From: Hymenolepis diminuta | Lineage: Eukaryota > Platyhelminthes > Cestoda > Cyclophyllidea > Hymenolepididae | DNA length: 64,000 nucleotides | Direction: 5' to 3' | NCBI GenBank assembly: GCA_900708905.1 | Contig: CAADRB010000039.1 | Location: forward strand, 360,816 to 424,815 | In this document: in pieces, positions 11,101 through 26,100 of the stretch | How positions within the stretch are numbered: position 1 is the first letter of the stretch | Layout of the letters: the number at the start of each line of letters is the position of its first letter | Notes under the pieces: generated by a model | What the model saw: the letters and a program-made list of their open reading frames with translations, nothing else | Databases searched by the model: none | What the model was told of the DNA's origin: nothing | Made by a program: the position numbers and the translations under genes

Positions 11101-14100
11101 TGGGAATAATTTTACGCCAAAACACAATGGACTCGTTTCCTTTTAATTTGCGCACTTCCTACCTTCTTACTCTGTTTACTGTCCTGACAGTTCGATTTGA
11201 TACGATGTTGATTTTTTTGGAAACGCTGCCATTGTTGCTATTTTCAACCAATAATTGTGCCCAAATACATTTTGAATCTGGGACTCTCCAACATCTTTAT
11301 TCTTTTGATCAGATTGACGCTTCTTGATGTTTTCATTTTTGGTAAGGTAATATAATGTCCTTCATACAAGTTGTAGAGAGCGTAATAGGAGAAGTTACTA
11401 ACATTAATCATTTGTTTAAACTTTGCAGTAAAACATTGTTAACAATCTCCTTACTTCGCTTGCTCATCTGTCTCATTTATCATCCTTCTACAGCCCACGT
11501 TCAGTTCATCTTGATCTCTTAGTACAAGTAATCAGTCTTATTCTCTGACATGTTTGTATCGAAGATCGTAGTAGTTGGAATGGCAATAGCTTACTGAAAT
11601 TCTTATAGGCTCTTCTGAGTTATTCCGTTGGTCTACCAACAACATAGTCGGATGTTAATTCCCTCGGCAATTTCCAATTCAAGAGAGCTGCTAAATGTTT
11701 GCAATAACTGAGAATTAGCTGAGCTCTAGTTTATGTGACGGTTTGTTTTGTTTTACAGATTTTCAACAGCCACCGGAACGACAATGTCCTCGATACGCTA
11801 CGGAGCGCACAGACGGCGTCGGCGTAGACGTTTCATGCCAATCAATCGGATCAGTGAGGATGTAAGTCGTCTTCGACGCTATCATAATTTATACCCTCCG
11901 TCTCACATTAACTAGTTGGAATCTGTTTACGCTCAACGCTGTTAAGCCGAACACATGTACATGCATTTATCATATCATCTAGTCCACAAATCATTCAAAC
12001 ACATGCATGCGCGCGTAACTATGGTAACGCAAGTCCCTCAGAAGCACCTTCAGCATGTCAGAAAGGTGGTGTTGAGCCATTTTTGCTGGATTGCTTGTAT
12101 TTGTAAAGTTCTACACATGCTGGCTGACTCATCGAAAGTAGTCATTCAAATTGCCATCACGCAGACCAGCGCTTCAGACTACTAGGTGAAATACCTTTCA
12201 AGAAACTCATTATACTGATTTTCGAGGGAATTTATCGCAAATAAAAGTGGTTTCAAGATATCAAAAATATCCAAATTTGTCATTCAGAAATTAGCTCGTT
12301 GCAAATATAATTATATGCTGGGCAAGAATTTCTACTGATTTTCGGGTCAACTTTGGATTTTTTGTAATCCATTCACTGGTGAATACACATTTCATTTTTT
12401 TTCTTGTGAGCAGATGATAATTAGATTCCCCAATGTAATCCATCTTTTGTGAGCATCGCGTTTCAATTACGGTCGAAATAATGTGAGGTACGGATCTGTA
12501 GGCAGGATTCAGCACTCGAATCTGGTCGTTCTACAAACAAACATCTGTTACACAGCTGTATTTATTTTTTCAATCAACACTTCTAATTTTGCTATTTTAT
12601 TTTGAGAATGCAATGTGATATGGGTTGCTTTTACGGAAATATTCATCAATCTCCAATGCTCCGGCACGAGTTTCTCTGATACTTTTGAGGTTTGTCATTG
12701 TCAGGAATTGACTTTTGGAGTACCTTCTTCCTGTTGTATTGGTCGTTTCAGCTTATTTGTAAGATTCCTTTAATCAACCTCTTCGTATATCAAGGCCTTA
12801 CAAGAAAAAATCTTAATTTTATCGAAAAGCTCCCTTGTTATTATTCATAATAATCAGGAATTAATCGTATATGTTAAAGAATTAAGTTAAATCACCCACA
12901 TTGGTAGAACAGTTCGGGGATGGCGGGAAAAATAACCCCACTTATTGATCCAAAATTTTGGTAATGCAGGCGTTACACGAAGGTAAGTGATTGGTTGCCG
13001 AGATTTTGAATACCTTAACTGCTGAAACCGGGCTTTCTATGCCTATTCGTTAAATTAATAGGATCCAGAGGAGTTATGTCCGAGCTCTATTTGCGTTATA
13101 AACATTTCCCTCTTATATAATATCTTGCCTGTATTCGCACAATTCATATTGCATGTACACGCTTTGGGTACTTTTATCGCTAAAGCAGCACTTTTTCAGC
13201 TTTTACAAAAGAAAGTCGTAACTTTACACATTTTAATACAAATTTTATGTGTTTTAATTTCGTTGTTAAAAGAAATGCACTTTTGTAACAAATGATTTAT
13301 CTCTTCCAAGTTGCTTGATGTGAACGTCTTTACAATGCAGATTTTTTGACAGAATCAGTAAAAATGCAGCTGATTACTGAAATACTTTTATTTTATATAA
13401 GGTAATCAATGTAAAGTTTGCACAGTTTTATTGTATTTGTTACCAATAAGAAAGAATTTTCAAGATGCTCCGGTTGTTCTGGTTATAAATGGAGTGGATA
13501 AAAAGTTTTCATCTTAGTGGGTGTTTATGTTCAGAAAACTAGTTAAGATGGAGCAACAATTAGGGCAAAGTTTTCGTTTTGGTGAGGTTTGATTGTAAAG
13601 TCTAATTATGTGTCATGAAGCTGGAAGTTGATGTTAAACAAATGTCTGCATTCGTACAAAAGCGGATCTCTCATGTTTATGTGTTTAAAAAGGTTTCATA
13701 TTTGTAAATCCTAGATCGTCCCGTCATACACATAGACTAGGCAAAAATATCAACTAGCGAATCATAATAGCAGATAACGTAGATTTGTCATGGAACCATC
13801 GCGGTAGTTCCCATGAATGGACGAAATTTCACATTCATATCTCTGTATCCATATATTTTCCAACTCAGTACTAACTCATCTGTCAGTGGAACGTGTGTGC
13901 ATCTAGAAGATAGAGTGTTTCAATTTTCCATCTTCGTAGCCACAGAGGGACTAGGTGGTAGAAGAAGATTTGAGAAGTTTATCGTTCTTTTTCTATCTTT
14001 TCACTAACACTTTTCTTCCAGTTAGGCTCTATTTATGTTGTTAAACTGAAACAAAACTAATCGTTTTAGTCGTTAAGCAACCAATTGTTTACCCATCAAC

Positions 14101-17100
14101 GAGGTTGGTTATCTTTAGCAAATCTATTAACCTGAACTTATTTATTCACTCGAATTAGTTGTTTCCTTGTTAGTTCCCATACACTGTCGATGAGTTTGAC
14201 CGAAATACACTTTTTAGTAAATTTGAAGGAAATCTTTTTTCGTTTCTTATTTGTTCAAATGTGTAGTTTAATGGTAACAGTAAATCTTAGCTCATACAAA
14301 TTTAGGTAAGTACTATTTTTCCCGTATATCTCAAGCCATGTAGATTTTCAGCACAAAGAAGTCCCGAGATCGAGATAAATTTTCCATCCTCACGATATCC
14401 AGTACCTTTATTTCGCATCTGTTATCGCGATTCTATCATCGATTCTTGTCCCATCTATTACCTTCCTAAAGTTGTGAATGGCTTATCCTCCAGTCTTTCC
14501 TCCGCTATCTAACACCCAGGTTGTGAGTTCTACTCCTCTATTAAATCGTAGCTTCAGCTTTCTGTTCACAAAATTGCTACCTCTTCTCTGTTCTTCCCCA
14601 GTGAAACTATTGTCACTGGTTCTTTCTTATTCCTGTCTTGTAGTAGCTGAGTTCGTGGGATTGGAAAAGGCACAAGCCTAATTAGTTTTCTCTCAGCATC
14701 TTCCAAGCTAGAGCATCTTCTACTATAAATCTTCAAATTTCACACTCTCACCATTATTGAGAACTATGAACTGACGACGCATATCTTCTGTTTAAGGAAT
14801 TGTTTCTTTTATCGCTGACGATTTCATAAGGCCTGTTTCAAAATTTTCGCTTCCCTATTTTTTAGGCTTCATCTTATAGTAGCATGACTGACTCTACAAT
14901 GTCTTTGAACATTGTGACGGTGACATTGAAGATGGACACAGTGAACTACCTGGGCATATCCATTGTTGGACAATCGAATCGTGCAGGTGATGGGGGTATC
15001 TACGTAGGATCAATAATGCGAGGGGGTGCTGTGGCTCTTGACGGGCGGATTGAACCCGGTGACATGTTGTTGGAGGTCAATGGTATCTCATTTGAGGATA
15101 TGAGCAATGATGACGCCGTTCGAGTTCTGAGGGAACAAGTCCAGAAACCTGGGTATGAATACATCTTTCTAATAATTTTATTTTTTTCTTATTGAGGACA
15201 ACATTTCGTAATTTAAAAATATTTTTGATTATTCTACTTATGGTATTTTTCTTGGCGCAGCTTAGGAAATATTCTGAAAACAAGAAATTGCAAAGCAATA
15301 TAATGAGATATGAAACAAGGAGGGTCGAACAGAAGCATATGTGATGAAGTCATGATATCTAAAGTCTTACCTTATTTTAAATTCTGGTTACACTGAGTTA
15401 TTCATTATTATCATTGTACTTATGAAGGATCAAGAATAGGTACGTAATTGAATGGTTGGCCTTGTCACCTTGATCCATATTTATCTTCTTAATACAAAAA
15501 GGAGGCAGATGAAACTACCAGTGCTGGTTTATTGCATCGATATTTATCCGTGATTATATGAGGCGGCATCATATTTTCGACCGTCTCCCGATTTGATAAG
15601 AAGTTTATGTCCTGTATTAAATCTAAGACACAGATTTTGTCCTAGAAACTCTCCTTTGTTTTTATTAGTTGTCTCTTAAAACAATGGAAACCAAACCACC
15701 AAGAGACAGCCCTTTCTGTGCCTTGAATAGACGCATTCAGACACTTCTCAGTTTTTTGACATTGGGGTACAATGAGGCTCACAATTTAGTGGCATGAAGT
15801 GGTTGAATGTGCAACCATCCCAGATTGACGTTTGGCAGTTTAATACTGGGAGAATCCTAAAAAAGCTCTACTCTTGTGCTACGATACCTTATTAAGATAT
15901 TTGTGATTGATTGATTGATTGCCTGTTCGAATAATTTATGACCTGATTTAATAGGTCGATTTTTCACATACGAAATTCGCGTAGCCTTAGTTTCTTACAT
16001 GCAAATTTCACGAACTTGTTTTAATGTGATCAATAACGGAAAAAGCTTATATCCGGACTTTCACAAAATTAGATTGTGACGCCTATTTCACCTTCATGGA
16101 TCCGCACTTTTTGCTCAACATATGCATGAATCATTCTCTATATTCAAGTGATGGTAGTTATGTTAAACTGTTTGCTTTTGTTTCAGATATTGATACACAA
16201 TTGTGGTCTACGTCTATTCAGACGCAAAGCAACCGGAAAACTGTTTTTTTTTCTATGAAAAATGCGGAATTGTACAAGCGTTCAGCATTACTAATCTAGT
16301 GCTGTCACTGAACTTGACCACTTTTCATTGCTAGGACTGTTCAAAAGTCTGCTGAAAGTGGTGGGATTATCACCTAATCTATTTAATTTAAGATGCAACG
16401 ATATTTCTCATGATATGTTTTTAGCAATCATTTGCACTTAGTTTGGATTCGTGAAAGTCTAAGAGACTTAGAAATTCCTATTGACTCGATCATGTTAAAT
16501 CAGCTTACCGAAAACTTTCTTCCATTCATGTTTTTACAGTTCTCTAAATTTGTGCTTGGTAACTCTGCCATCACTAAAATTGAAATGCATGGTTAAGTAA
16601 CTACTGAAGGTTTTTATCTGTCCCTCAAAATCGTCTTTGTTTATTGCGGTGGAGTTCCATTTCACGAATCTGTAAGACCGTAGTCATTAACTGTATCTGT
16701 TAAGTTGAAAGCACCACCCAACATGTCAACTCATGTCTGCTTTGTCCTTAAGTATTTTTGTACAGTCACTCGTCAAACGAACAAAGAAACCTCGTTAGTT
16801 AATTTAGTGTTGTAGGAAGTGCGGTTTAAATTATTCTTTACTAAGAAAGATCTTGTAAGTACGACAAGCATCATGAAATAGCATAAAGTCTATAAGATAA
16901 ATGAAAGTGTCCAAAGGATGAGAGGAGGCGACCGCGATCCCCTGATTCAGCTGGACATGTGATGATGAGTATATTTCACGATCTAGCCAATGATCCCTAT
17001 TCTCCCATGCTCTACTTTCATAGTAATCAGCGTACAAGTTAACTCAGTCTTAATAGTAACGTGTTTGGTGCCTTACATTGCATCAGAAAGTGTTTGTCAC

Positions 17101-20100
17101 TTCACTGTGATCGTTCTCTCCTGCTCCCAGTTCTCTTCCCCTTATACTTTCGGTCTTCTTGCAGGATTTGATGTTCTTAGTATAAGAATTGCCATTGGAA
17201 GGCAAAATCTTCAGAGTCCACTTTCTTACAACTTTTCTCATTATCTTCATAATTTAATTATCAATAACAATAGAAAGCTTATCGTTGAGAAAAATTATAC
17301 TCATAAATCAGCCAAGGTAAGCGAAAGGATTGTCAGTCATTTCTGTTCAGAAGGATGAGTGTTCACTGGGTCACCACATAGTCGAGGTTAGTAGACCTCT
17401 TTTACTGATAAATCCTTTCTCTTTTTGTAGTCCAATAACACTGGTTGTAGCTAAGTGTTGGGATCCCAACCCACGCCCCGGAGGTTTAGTCCTCTCCCGA
17501 CAGGAACCCGTGCGACCCATCGACCCGCGTGCTTGGGTGCTCCATACAAACGCAATGACAGCCGCAGGTGGTGGGACAAATGTCTCCTCGAATCCTCCCC
17601 CCAATCTCCTTACTAGTGATGGAATTGCTGCTATGTCCGACATCAACTCCACCGCTTTCAGTGGAAGTAAGTTTCTTGAACAATTATTGCCTAGTAAAAC
17701 TTAAACCTTCCTGCAGTTAGTTCTTCTCACTTTTTGCCCAGGCCTAATTTATAAGGACAGTAAGGACAGTAATGCTTCTCTAAGTAATTTCATTGGGAGC
17801 ATTTTTTATTAGTCGAGTATCTAGTTACTGAAATACTATAAAATATATATTGAACTGGCCTTTATAGTTTATAATCTCTAAACAAATGACCGCCTTAGTT
17901 CCAGCGATCAGTCTAGATCCACGAATAGTAGAGGAAAGAGGAGATTGAATGATATTCTGATGACTTGTGATGTGAATCCGGTTCATAATTCTGTTTGTAT
18001 TTCTCTTGTTAATCACTCATCAACTTCAATGAGTCAGCTGCGGATTAACCAGGCCAGGCTCTAGGGGTAGGGTCTCATACTTCTGAAAAAGTTGAGATAT
18101 TTTACTCTTGATCGAACTGTGATCTGTTCGTCATTCACAGTAATTGAATTCGTATCATATGTGTTCAGAAAACCTGTCAGATGGACTGAATTCATAAAGT
18201 AACGCAGATCGGGTAATATTACTAATGCAGATACTCTACATAGCTTTATTTCCCAGGATAAAAGTTTCACCAATGCTGCTATTGGATGAATGGCAAATCG
18301 TTTTATAAAAGATGCAACAGTTTCAAAATGTGCCAGGAGGAATCCACCGAATATGGTGATGCACTTGCTGGGAATTTCGATTTCTGTGATAGCTTTTTAT
18401 CTGATTCTAAAGGTGTTTTCATGGTGACATTTCTTTCGTACTTCACAAACCAAATCCCAAGTAGGATAAATCGTAAGGTTACTTCATTCTGACAGCAAAT
18501 AAATTAGAGTAAACTAGGAAAAGGTTGTTAGTCCTTTACCCTTAAAACCCTCTTTGCTTGAAGTATTCGATTGCTTTCAGGTTAAAATCCATGCTTTATA
18601 TCAGTTTTCATTTTATTTTAAATCCACATATTTCATAAATCTGACAGAGGAAGAAATTGTACATCTGAAAATGCGCAACTGTTTTTAAGCTAAGGTTGTG
18701 GTATCTATCCCTGTCCGGGGATTGATTTACAATCCACCATGATCTTAGTTATAATGCACAAATTTAGCTGTTACGACAAGAATTTTAGGTGTACCGCAGT
18801 GATAACATATACACGTTCCCAAATTTCTGCTGAGGAACGAAGGCAGTTAGAAGGCAGCATAGGGGTGGGTGTCTGACAAGCGTACGTCTGCGTGTGTGTT
18901 TATGTGGATATAGAAAAGCAGTTTATGAGTCACTTGGGCGAGGACGCGCGTGAGGACATAAGTGCAGGTGTGCGCTTCTAATGAAACGGAACGGTTATAG
19001 AAAGGTGGGATGTAGCGTGAATAGATGGATTGATTCTGGAAATTGCCGTGGGGAATCCGAACCTTTGCAGCGCCCATTCAAGGACCACTTATTCCACTTT
19101 TTCCTATAATTAAAATAAACCATTCGAGGACATGCGATGGTTATCCACGGAGAGCTTGAGGTTACAGTAGGATCAATCACTTCAAGCACTACTGTGGGGC
19201 CGAGATAATTAGGTCTCAGTGATTAATGATGACATAGATGAAAATGTTGAGAACTTGTAGGGATTCATCCTTCGGCTTTAACTCATTATAAGTGTCTTCC
19301 GTATGATTCAACTAACTAAAAATAGAGATGTCTACCCGAAATTTGGAAGATAAATTTAGCTGTCGGAACATTGGCTTCTGTTTAAAATAGACAAAACGCA
19401 ACTGAATTCGGCTTTTGCTATTAAACCTAATTGCCAGTGTGTCTGGGCTTATTGACTGATCTGACAATGCACTAATAAATATCGGTTCAGCTTAGACATT
19501 CGTTTTATTATCCATTTTAGAAGCCAAACGCTTTATTATTTTCTTCAGCGCTAAGTCGCTAACGGCATGAAATAAGTAGATAGTAAGATCATTCTTTGAC
19601 TACATTTGATTTAAACCCGTCAGCAAGAAAGCAAAATTCAAGTAACTCGAGCAGCACTTCTTTTATTGAGAAAATACAAACGTTCATGGCAATGATTGCT
19701 TAATGATGTATTGGATTCCTTAATAAGAAGAAAATATCTTCACAATATTCAATTAAACAATAGTATTATCAAGCGACAAGGACGAATCAATTATGTGCAA
19801 GTCTGCAAATTTAAGGGTCCGATAGTTTTTGGCCCATTATCCTAGTCGAAAGACTGTTGGAAAATAGTCTTCAATGGATGTGAGAATTATCAGTCATTTT
19901 TGCCAGTTTTTACAGCCCAGAGTGTTGATCTGTCATCAGTTCCTCTGACTCCTACTTCCCCATTATTATCCCAGTTGGTACAAACTTCCTCAATGGTCGG
20001 CCTCCTCTAAAAATTGACAAGATATTTCTTCTAACGGGTCTGGTGATTAATTTATGTACTATCTGACATATTCCCACCATCCATTACTCACACATGCTAA

Positions 20101-23100
20101 GGGATTTAATCTTCTTCGTCTAGACAGTTTTTGCCTTCACCTTTCCGCCACTGGGCGACTAAGTGTATACCACCGTTTATTATTAACTCGGACAACAAAT
20201 GAACACTGATATTTTCAGTTACAGTCCTGTTAGATTTCTTGTTCACTCCACTTCTAATTTGGGATTAGTCTTATCTTGTGAATGCTGGCCTGTCAGGTAT
20301 CCCCCGCGACCCTCTTTATTCTTACGACCATTTAAGACCCAAAGTTGAAGGCAGGGCAAGATTAATATTAGTAGGAGGAAGTGACCGTCAATAGCGAGTC
20401 TTACTAATTCGCTCTTTATAAAGGATGAACTTATGTAGGATTAAGGAAAGGGGATAAATGTTAAGAGATGGTTAGTAAAACATGAACCAACCACTTCGCA
20501 GATAATTTCAATTCAATTGGCGAAAGTGTTTAGTATTTTGAATATTATCCACCTTTATATTTCTCCCATAAGCTTCCACGAGATAGCTACAGTTTAGTAG
20601 AATTGCTTACTATCAGATTAACCAGGCTATGTTTTATTTCCCTCTATCGAGGTTGAAATTCTCTGATTATGAAGTGTGGCCTCTATTCGGAAATATAGAT
20701 AGGACAAGACATATAAAAGATATGAAATGAAATCAAGAAGCATTAAAAGATAAACAGATGCGATAAAGTGACCATTTTATCACAGCGTGGTGTTTTGGCT
20801 GATTATATATCATATACTAGAAGATGATCACTTCTTCCTGAGTGCTGGTGTGATTCCGTCCTAAACTGGCGAGATGTTCAGCTTAGCCTATTTCCAATTC
20901 TTCAGTAGCAACGTGCTTGCTGGCTTGCAATAGTGTTAGTGCGTCGATGATGCCGTAATTGTATTAATAGCATTAACAATGGATTAAAATTTTAGACTCA
21001 GTTTTCTTATTTTTATTCTACATAACTTGTCTTAATCTTCGTAATTGACAAGATTTGAACAATTTATCCGCTCAAATTCAAGTTAAGGTACTTAGATCTA
21101 CGCATTCGCTTTCTAACTCTAATTTTCATCACGTTTATTTTATTACTTGACGGTATTGTTCTTGTTTGAATAATCAATATTTCAGCCATCCTCTCTTCAT
21201 ACAATTCTTGTAGAAACCTACTAAAAGTGATTTTACCAACTGGTTGACCATATTCGGGTTTATTGTGATCAATTCATTTCGAAGGATTAATGACGACATG
21301 GTCCACACAGTTAATTTCCCTTTCGTGTGCGGCTATCAATTGTGACTGACGTTCATTAACTCGGGAAATATATTCCTCCAATGAACTTCTTCATTCCTCT
21401 TCCTCCGCATATACCTGATATCATTAATCAAAAAGTAGATAAAACATACAGAAGGTATGGTTCCTTTACATCTATTAAAAAACTGTTAGCCTATTCAGAA
21501 ATAATTTCAATTCCACTGAATTTAAATTGGGAAATGGATAATTTAAAAAGAATGCACAAACTTCTGGTTTGAAAACCCTTACTATTTTTCATCAAGAAGT
21601 GACCTTTCACTTCGGTTTCCTGCAGACAGTTCGCTACATGAATAGGTATAAGGAAAAAAGATGTGCGAGGGAGGGAGGTTAGAATAACAGCCAACAAACC
21701 AGCAAATAAGTAACCTTTTCTTGCACCCAACCACACAGCTCGTTATAATTCTTTCCTCCTGCCTCCTTTTTTCAGACTATCCTATCCAAGCAGGCGGAGT
21801 TAACAACGGCGGTAAAGGTATGCTCCCGATATCCAACAGCAATGCTTCTGGCTCATCTGCAACTGCAAAATCGGGTCCAGAATCGACCGTAACCGCGGGA
21901 AACGGAACTGTTGGTCCTCCCCTCATGTCTCATCTTCCGGGCTCTAACCAGGCTCCTTCAGAGATGATCTCTGAGAAACCGCAGCAACTCACCATTGGAA
22001 CAGATATGGCGTTGGTTGTAAGAGCTATGCTTTTACCAGACTCAGGACTTGAAATCCATGACAGGACCTGGCTAAAGATTACTATTTCTAATGCTGTTAT
22101 CGGTAAATTCTCCTGATGTTTTACGTCGGTAGATGGAATATTTGAATATTAACACGTTAATTAATCTCAACCTTAGGTTCAGACCTGATTGATTGGCTCT
22201 TCGCTCACGTAGACGGTTTCAATGACCGCCGCGAAGTCCGGAAATACGCAGCGAATATGCTCAAATGCGGATACATCCGACACACTGTCAATAAGAATAC
22301 CTTCTCGGAGCAGTGCTACTACGTCTTCAGCGAGCTTGCGGGTTCAGGTACGCATATGAAATATTTATATTAAGTAATGAAATCTAAATCAAAGATGATG
22401 ATTGAAGTAACCATAAACAGTAGCCACATATTTCATCACACGCAGAATACTAAATGCTTGTAAAGAAATTATTCAAAAAATTCGGTTATTAACTTCACTG
22501 CGGAACCGTCAGTTCCATTTATTCGCAAATGAAGAAGCTATATGAGGTTGTTTGTCCAGTTTTTAATTTCTAAAGTCGTGAAAATAAAAATCATGAAGAA
22601 TTTCGTTGATGAGAAACCGAAAAGTATCCAAAGTTACCAATATGAAATTCATCTATCATCACCACCATCTCCAGGCAAACAATATTCTTCTTAGTTTTTT
22701 ATTTTAAATTTAAGTCTTTGAGTACTTCTCGAGAGAGTTCTTAATGGTTTACTAAAACATTAATCGAGCTGAATCACAACGCTTTCGACAAAAAGTAGGA
22801 TATCTATAGTATCCAATTGCCAATCTAAAACCAGTAGTGACCAAAAGGACATCGTGAATACTTCTATTCGACGTGTTAATGAGTCTGTTTACAGCGGTGC
22901 ATTAACAATGAGCCGTTTGAGACTGAACTCTATTAGTGAGTTCTAACTTATTGACAGGGAAATCGGATTGGTATTCATTAAAGAGATGCCAAAAAATATA
23001 ACTGCCGCAATTATATAGTATGAACGCTATGTAATCGAAATTATAAAACGCGTATATTTTGTCCCTTTCAGCTTTGCTGAACCTGGAGGAAATGGATTCC

Positions 23101-26100
23101 GTGTCCGAGATTGGTGGGGCTGCCGCAGCGACACGTCAAATGATGTCAATGAAGAATGGTGTCACCGCTGCTGCTGCGGGTTCTTCCTCGGTCTCTTCCG
23201 CCTACGTCCGATCTCTTCCACCGACAGGTTTCAGTTCAGTAAGTGCCGCCACAGTTACAACTGCTCCCCCTGGTACTTCTCCATTCTGGCAGACTACTCA
23301 AGGAGCCCCGATGTTCCCTGGAAACTCTCAACAGGGCCCGCCTCTTCCACCACCTCCACCTCCCATTAATTCATCGGGACATCCCATGCCAATGGGGATG
23401 ATGCCCGATATGCAAACTCCGGACATGAAGGGGTGAGTCATCAAGCCACATTGTTTTCATCAATTACCCCAGGAAATTGACACTTATCGCACCAATATTC
23501 ATCCCTTGATTTATTTTCTGGAAATTCTGGGTGATGAATCTACTTATGGGTATTTTCACAGTATATATTGTTAGTGGCGATCTTAATCCTAGAATGTATG
23601 CTGCTGCTCTAGTCACAACCACAATCTAACATGTAAAAACCAAGAGAGCGGTTTAAGCACGTCTCTACTTGAACCTGCTAAAGGGTAAATGCAAAGTGGG
23701 TGATCCCATGTTAACGGATCGGTTAACAAAAAGATGAGGCAGGTACAAATCAGTAAACGCTTTCTGACAAGTGCAGCGTGATGAGTCGTCCCATTATAAT
23801 TGATCAATAATTGAAACTGATGAACGTGCAAATAGAACATTACAGATACAGAGCATGTTGGGTCTCGGTCTTCCCTCTCAGTGTATTTTTATTATTATTA
23901 CCCACAGTAATATAAAAACTTCTGCCATTTTTATTTATGGGAAGCAGCTGACATCGAATAGCAGTGTCCAACAAGTGATGAAGGGGAAGGGATCAAAAGA
24001 TCCAGAGAGCAACGTCAAGCTATTAGAGTCTTAATTCATTTGACTTTGGACTCGGGTTGTACAATATTTACTAAATAGACAGTTCATATTCCAAAATCCA
24101 CATTTCATGATCCGTTCCCTGGATTGCAGCAAATACTTATCTACGATGTTCAGTGCTTATTGACCGGTATCATTTAATCAAGATTGGTCGACCTTGACTT
24201 TTTAATTTATTTTTCAATGGTTGAGAAAGCAAATGTTCCTATATGATATCCTGCATTTTGCGACTTTAGCTTCGCAAAGATAAGATAGGTAAAAATGTAA
24301 AGTTAGCGGAGCCCCGTATTATATTACATTCGTTGATTTGCACCTTCAGAGTCGGTCTGGCGGTCTCAAATGAAATGTTTTAATTAGTATATTCTTTAAT
24401 GCGAACTAAGAATCAGTTTGCTATCGAATATGTTCAGCCCAATCATGAGGGGATTAATTTCTTACTCAGTCACATTTATTTCTTATTTAATTCAATCACT
24501 ACTGGAAAAATCCCCTGGTTATTTGCATCCCAAAACACTGAACAAATTTTAAATGTTCTTATCTAAAAAGGAGGTCTGCGTTTTATGCCATCGCAGTGGT
24601 AATATTTTTTCACTCTGTCGGTAAAAGCAATTGACTATCATATAGAAAGCTAGTCGAGAAAGCGCCGTAATTTTAATGTCAGGCCGTAATAGTATGTGGT
24701 TTCAAAGGTGACCTGATACTTTTCCTGCTTACTAAGTTTGGATTGTTTCGCTGCGTACGAAACCTACTATATCTTCTCCATGGTAATAATTTTGAAATTT
24801 TTTTCGTAGTTGATTTTTATCCGTTGATCCTACATCTTTCATCCCACAATTTCAAATTTTGAATTTGCTCAATTTTGGATCGATGTAAGCCGGGAGAAGA
24901 TACTCTGTCGTTTTTGCCAGTATTAATCAGGGCGGCTCATTACCCACACTACTAGATGCAATACTGTCAACCTTCCGCTGATGTTACAATGTTTTACATT
25001 TTTGTGGAATATAACTTTTATTATAATTACACAGACTACAGCAAAAGCAGCAGCGTCAGACTGTCGGAGTCATGGATGACGATGAGGGAAGTTCAATCGG
25101 CGGATCAAGTAGTTCCACATCCAGCTCCTCGTCCTCCTCAACTTGCTCCTCCACTGCACAACGCCCTCCTGCACCTCCGCCGCCTCCGCCTCAGCAGACC
25201 TATTCTACTGATACCATGGCACCCTCGGTGCATTCTGGTGTGTTTTTGCCTTCTATCTGACCACTTGGTTTTGGGGCTTAGCGTAGATTGAAAGTTGAGA
25301 AGTTGAAGTGATCTAGCTTACGGATTTTCCACCTCATTATGATCTTTTCACTCGTGAACTTTAACCAAAGGATCACGAAATAAGGGTCTGCTATCCATTT
25401 TTATCGCCTCGTAGATTGAAGAAGCTATGAGAGCAGGACTTTTCTTCGGTTCACTAGTGGACTTAAACTCGTAACACATAGATGAGTAAGTATAATAGCA
25501 GCTCTGCCCAGCAAAACTGTTCATCACAGTACCAATAGAGAATAAAGAGGATGTATAACGGAGAAGAACAGAACAGTTGAAAGTGGATGTGCCTACCCGT
25601 TTGATAGATTGTGGCCAACAACGTGAGAGTTAATGATCATCAAGTTCATTTAATTGTGTTTAGAATCTATTTATCCCTTACTCTCTGTCGTATACCGAAT
25701 TCATGTTATCTGGAAACTCGTTTCTCTCCACAACTTTGGCTAGGTACATTTATCTCATATCTATATTACGATAGTATATGTAATGTGTTTAGTTTTTTCA
25801 GATCTTCAGAGTTTGTTTTTTCCGGTCGATAATCTCGATTCCAACTGAAAAAGTAACGGTTGAAATTAGATTGACATTGTGGACAATGCCTCTTCATTTT
25901 GCTTATTCGTTTAATAACCCATTGCATTCAATTTCTAACACTTGTTATAAAAATTTTGAGTGCAAACTACTCACTTATGCAAACAATCAATAATTTGTAT
26001 GAATGTATTGTTGTACAGTGCTTGTCAAAACTCACATCCATCATTTCTTCATCTCGTACATTCTTTAGAAGCTCTTGGACATTAAGTGAGTTTTCCTCTT

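Noticed and set aside
17371..17683. Minus-strand open frames opposite dvl exon 8
   Set aside because: Shadow of the conserved Dishevelled coding sequence on the plus strand.
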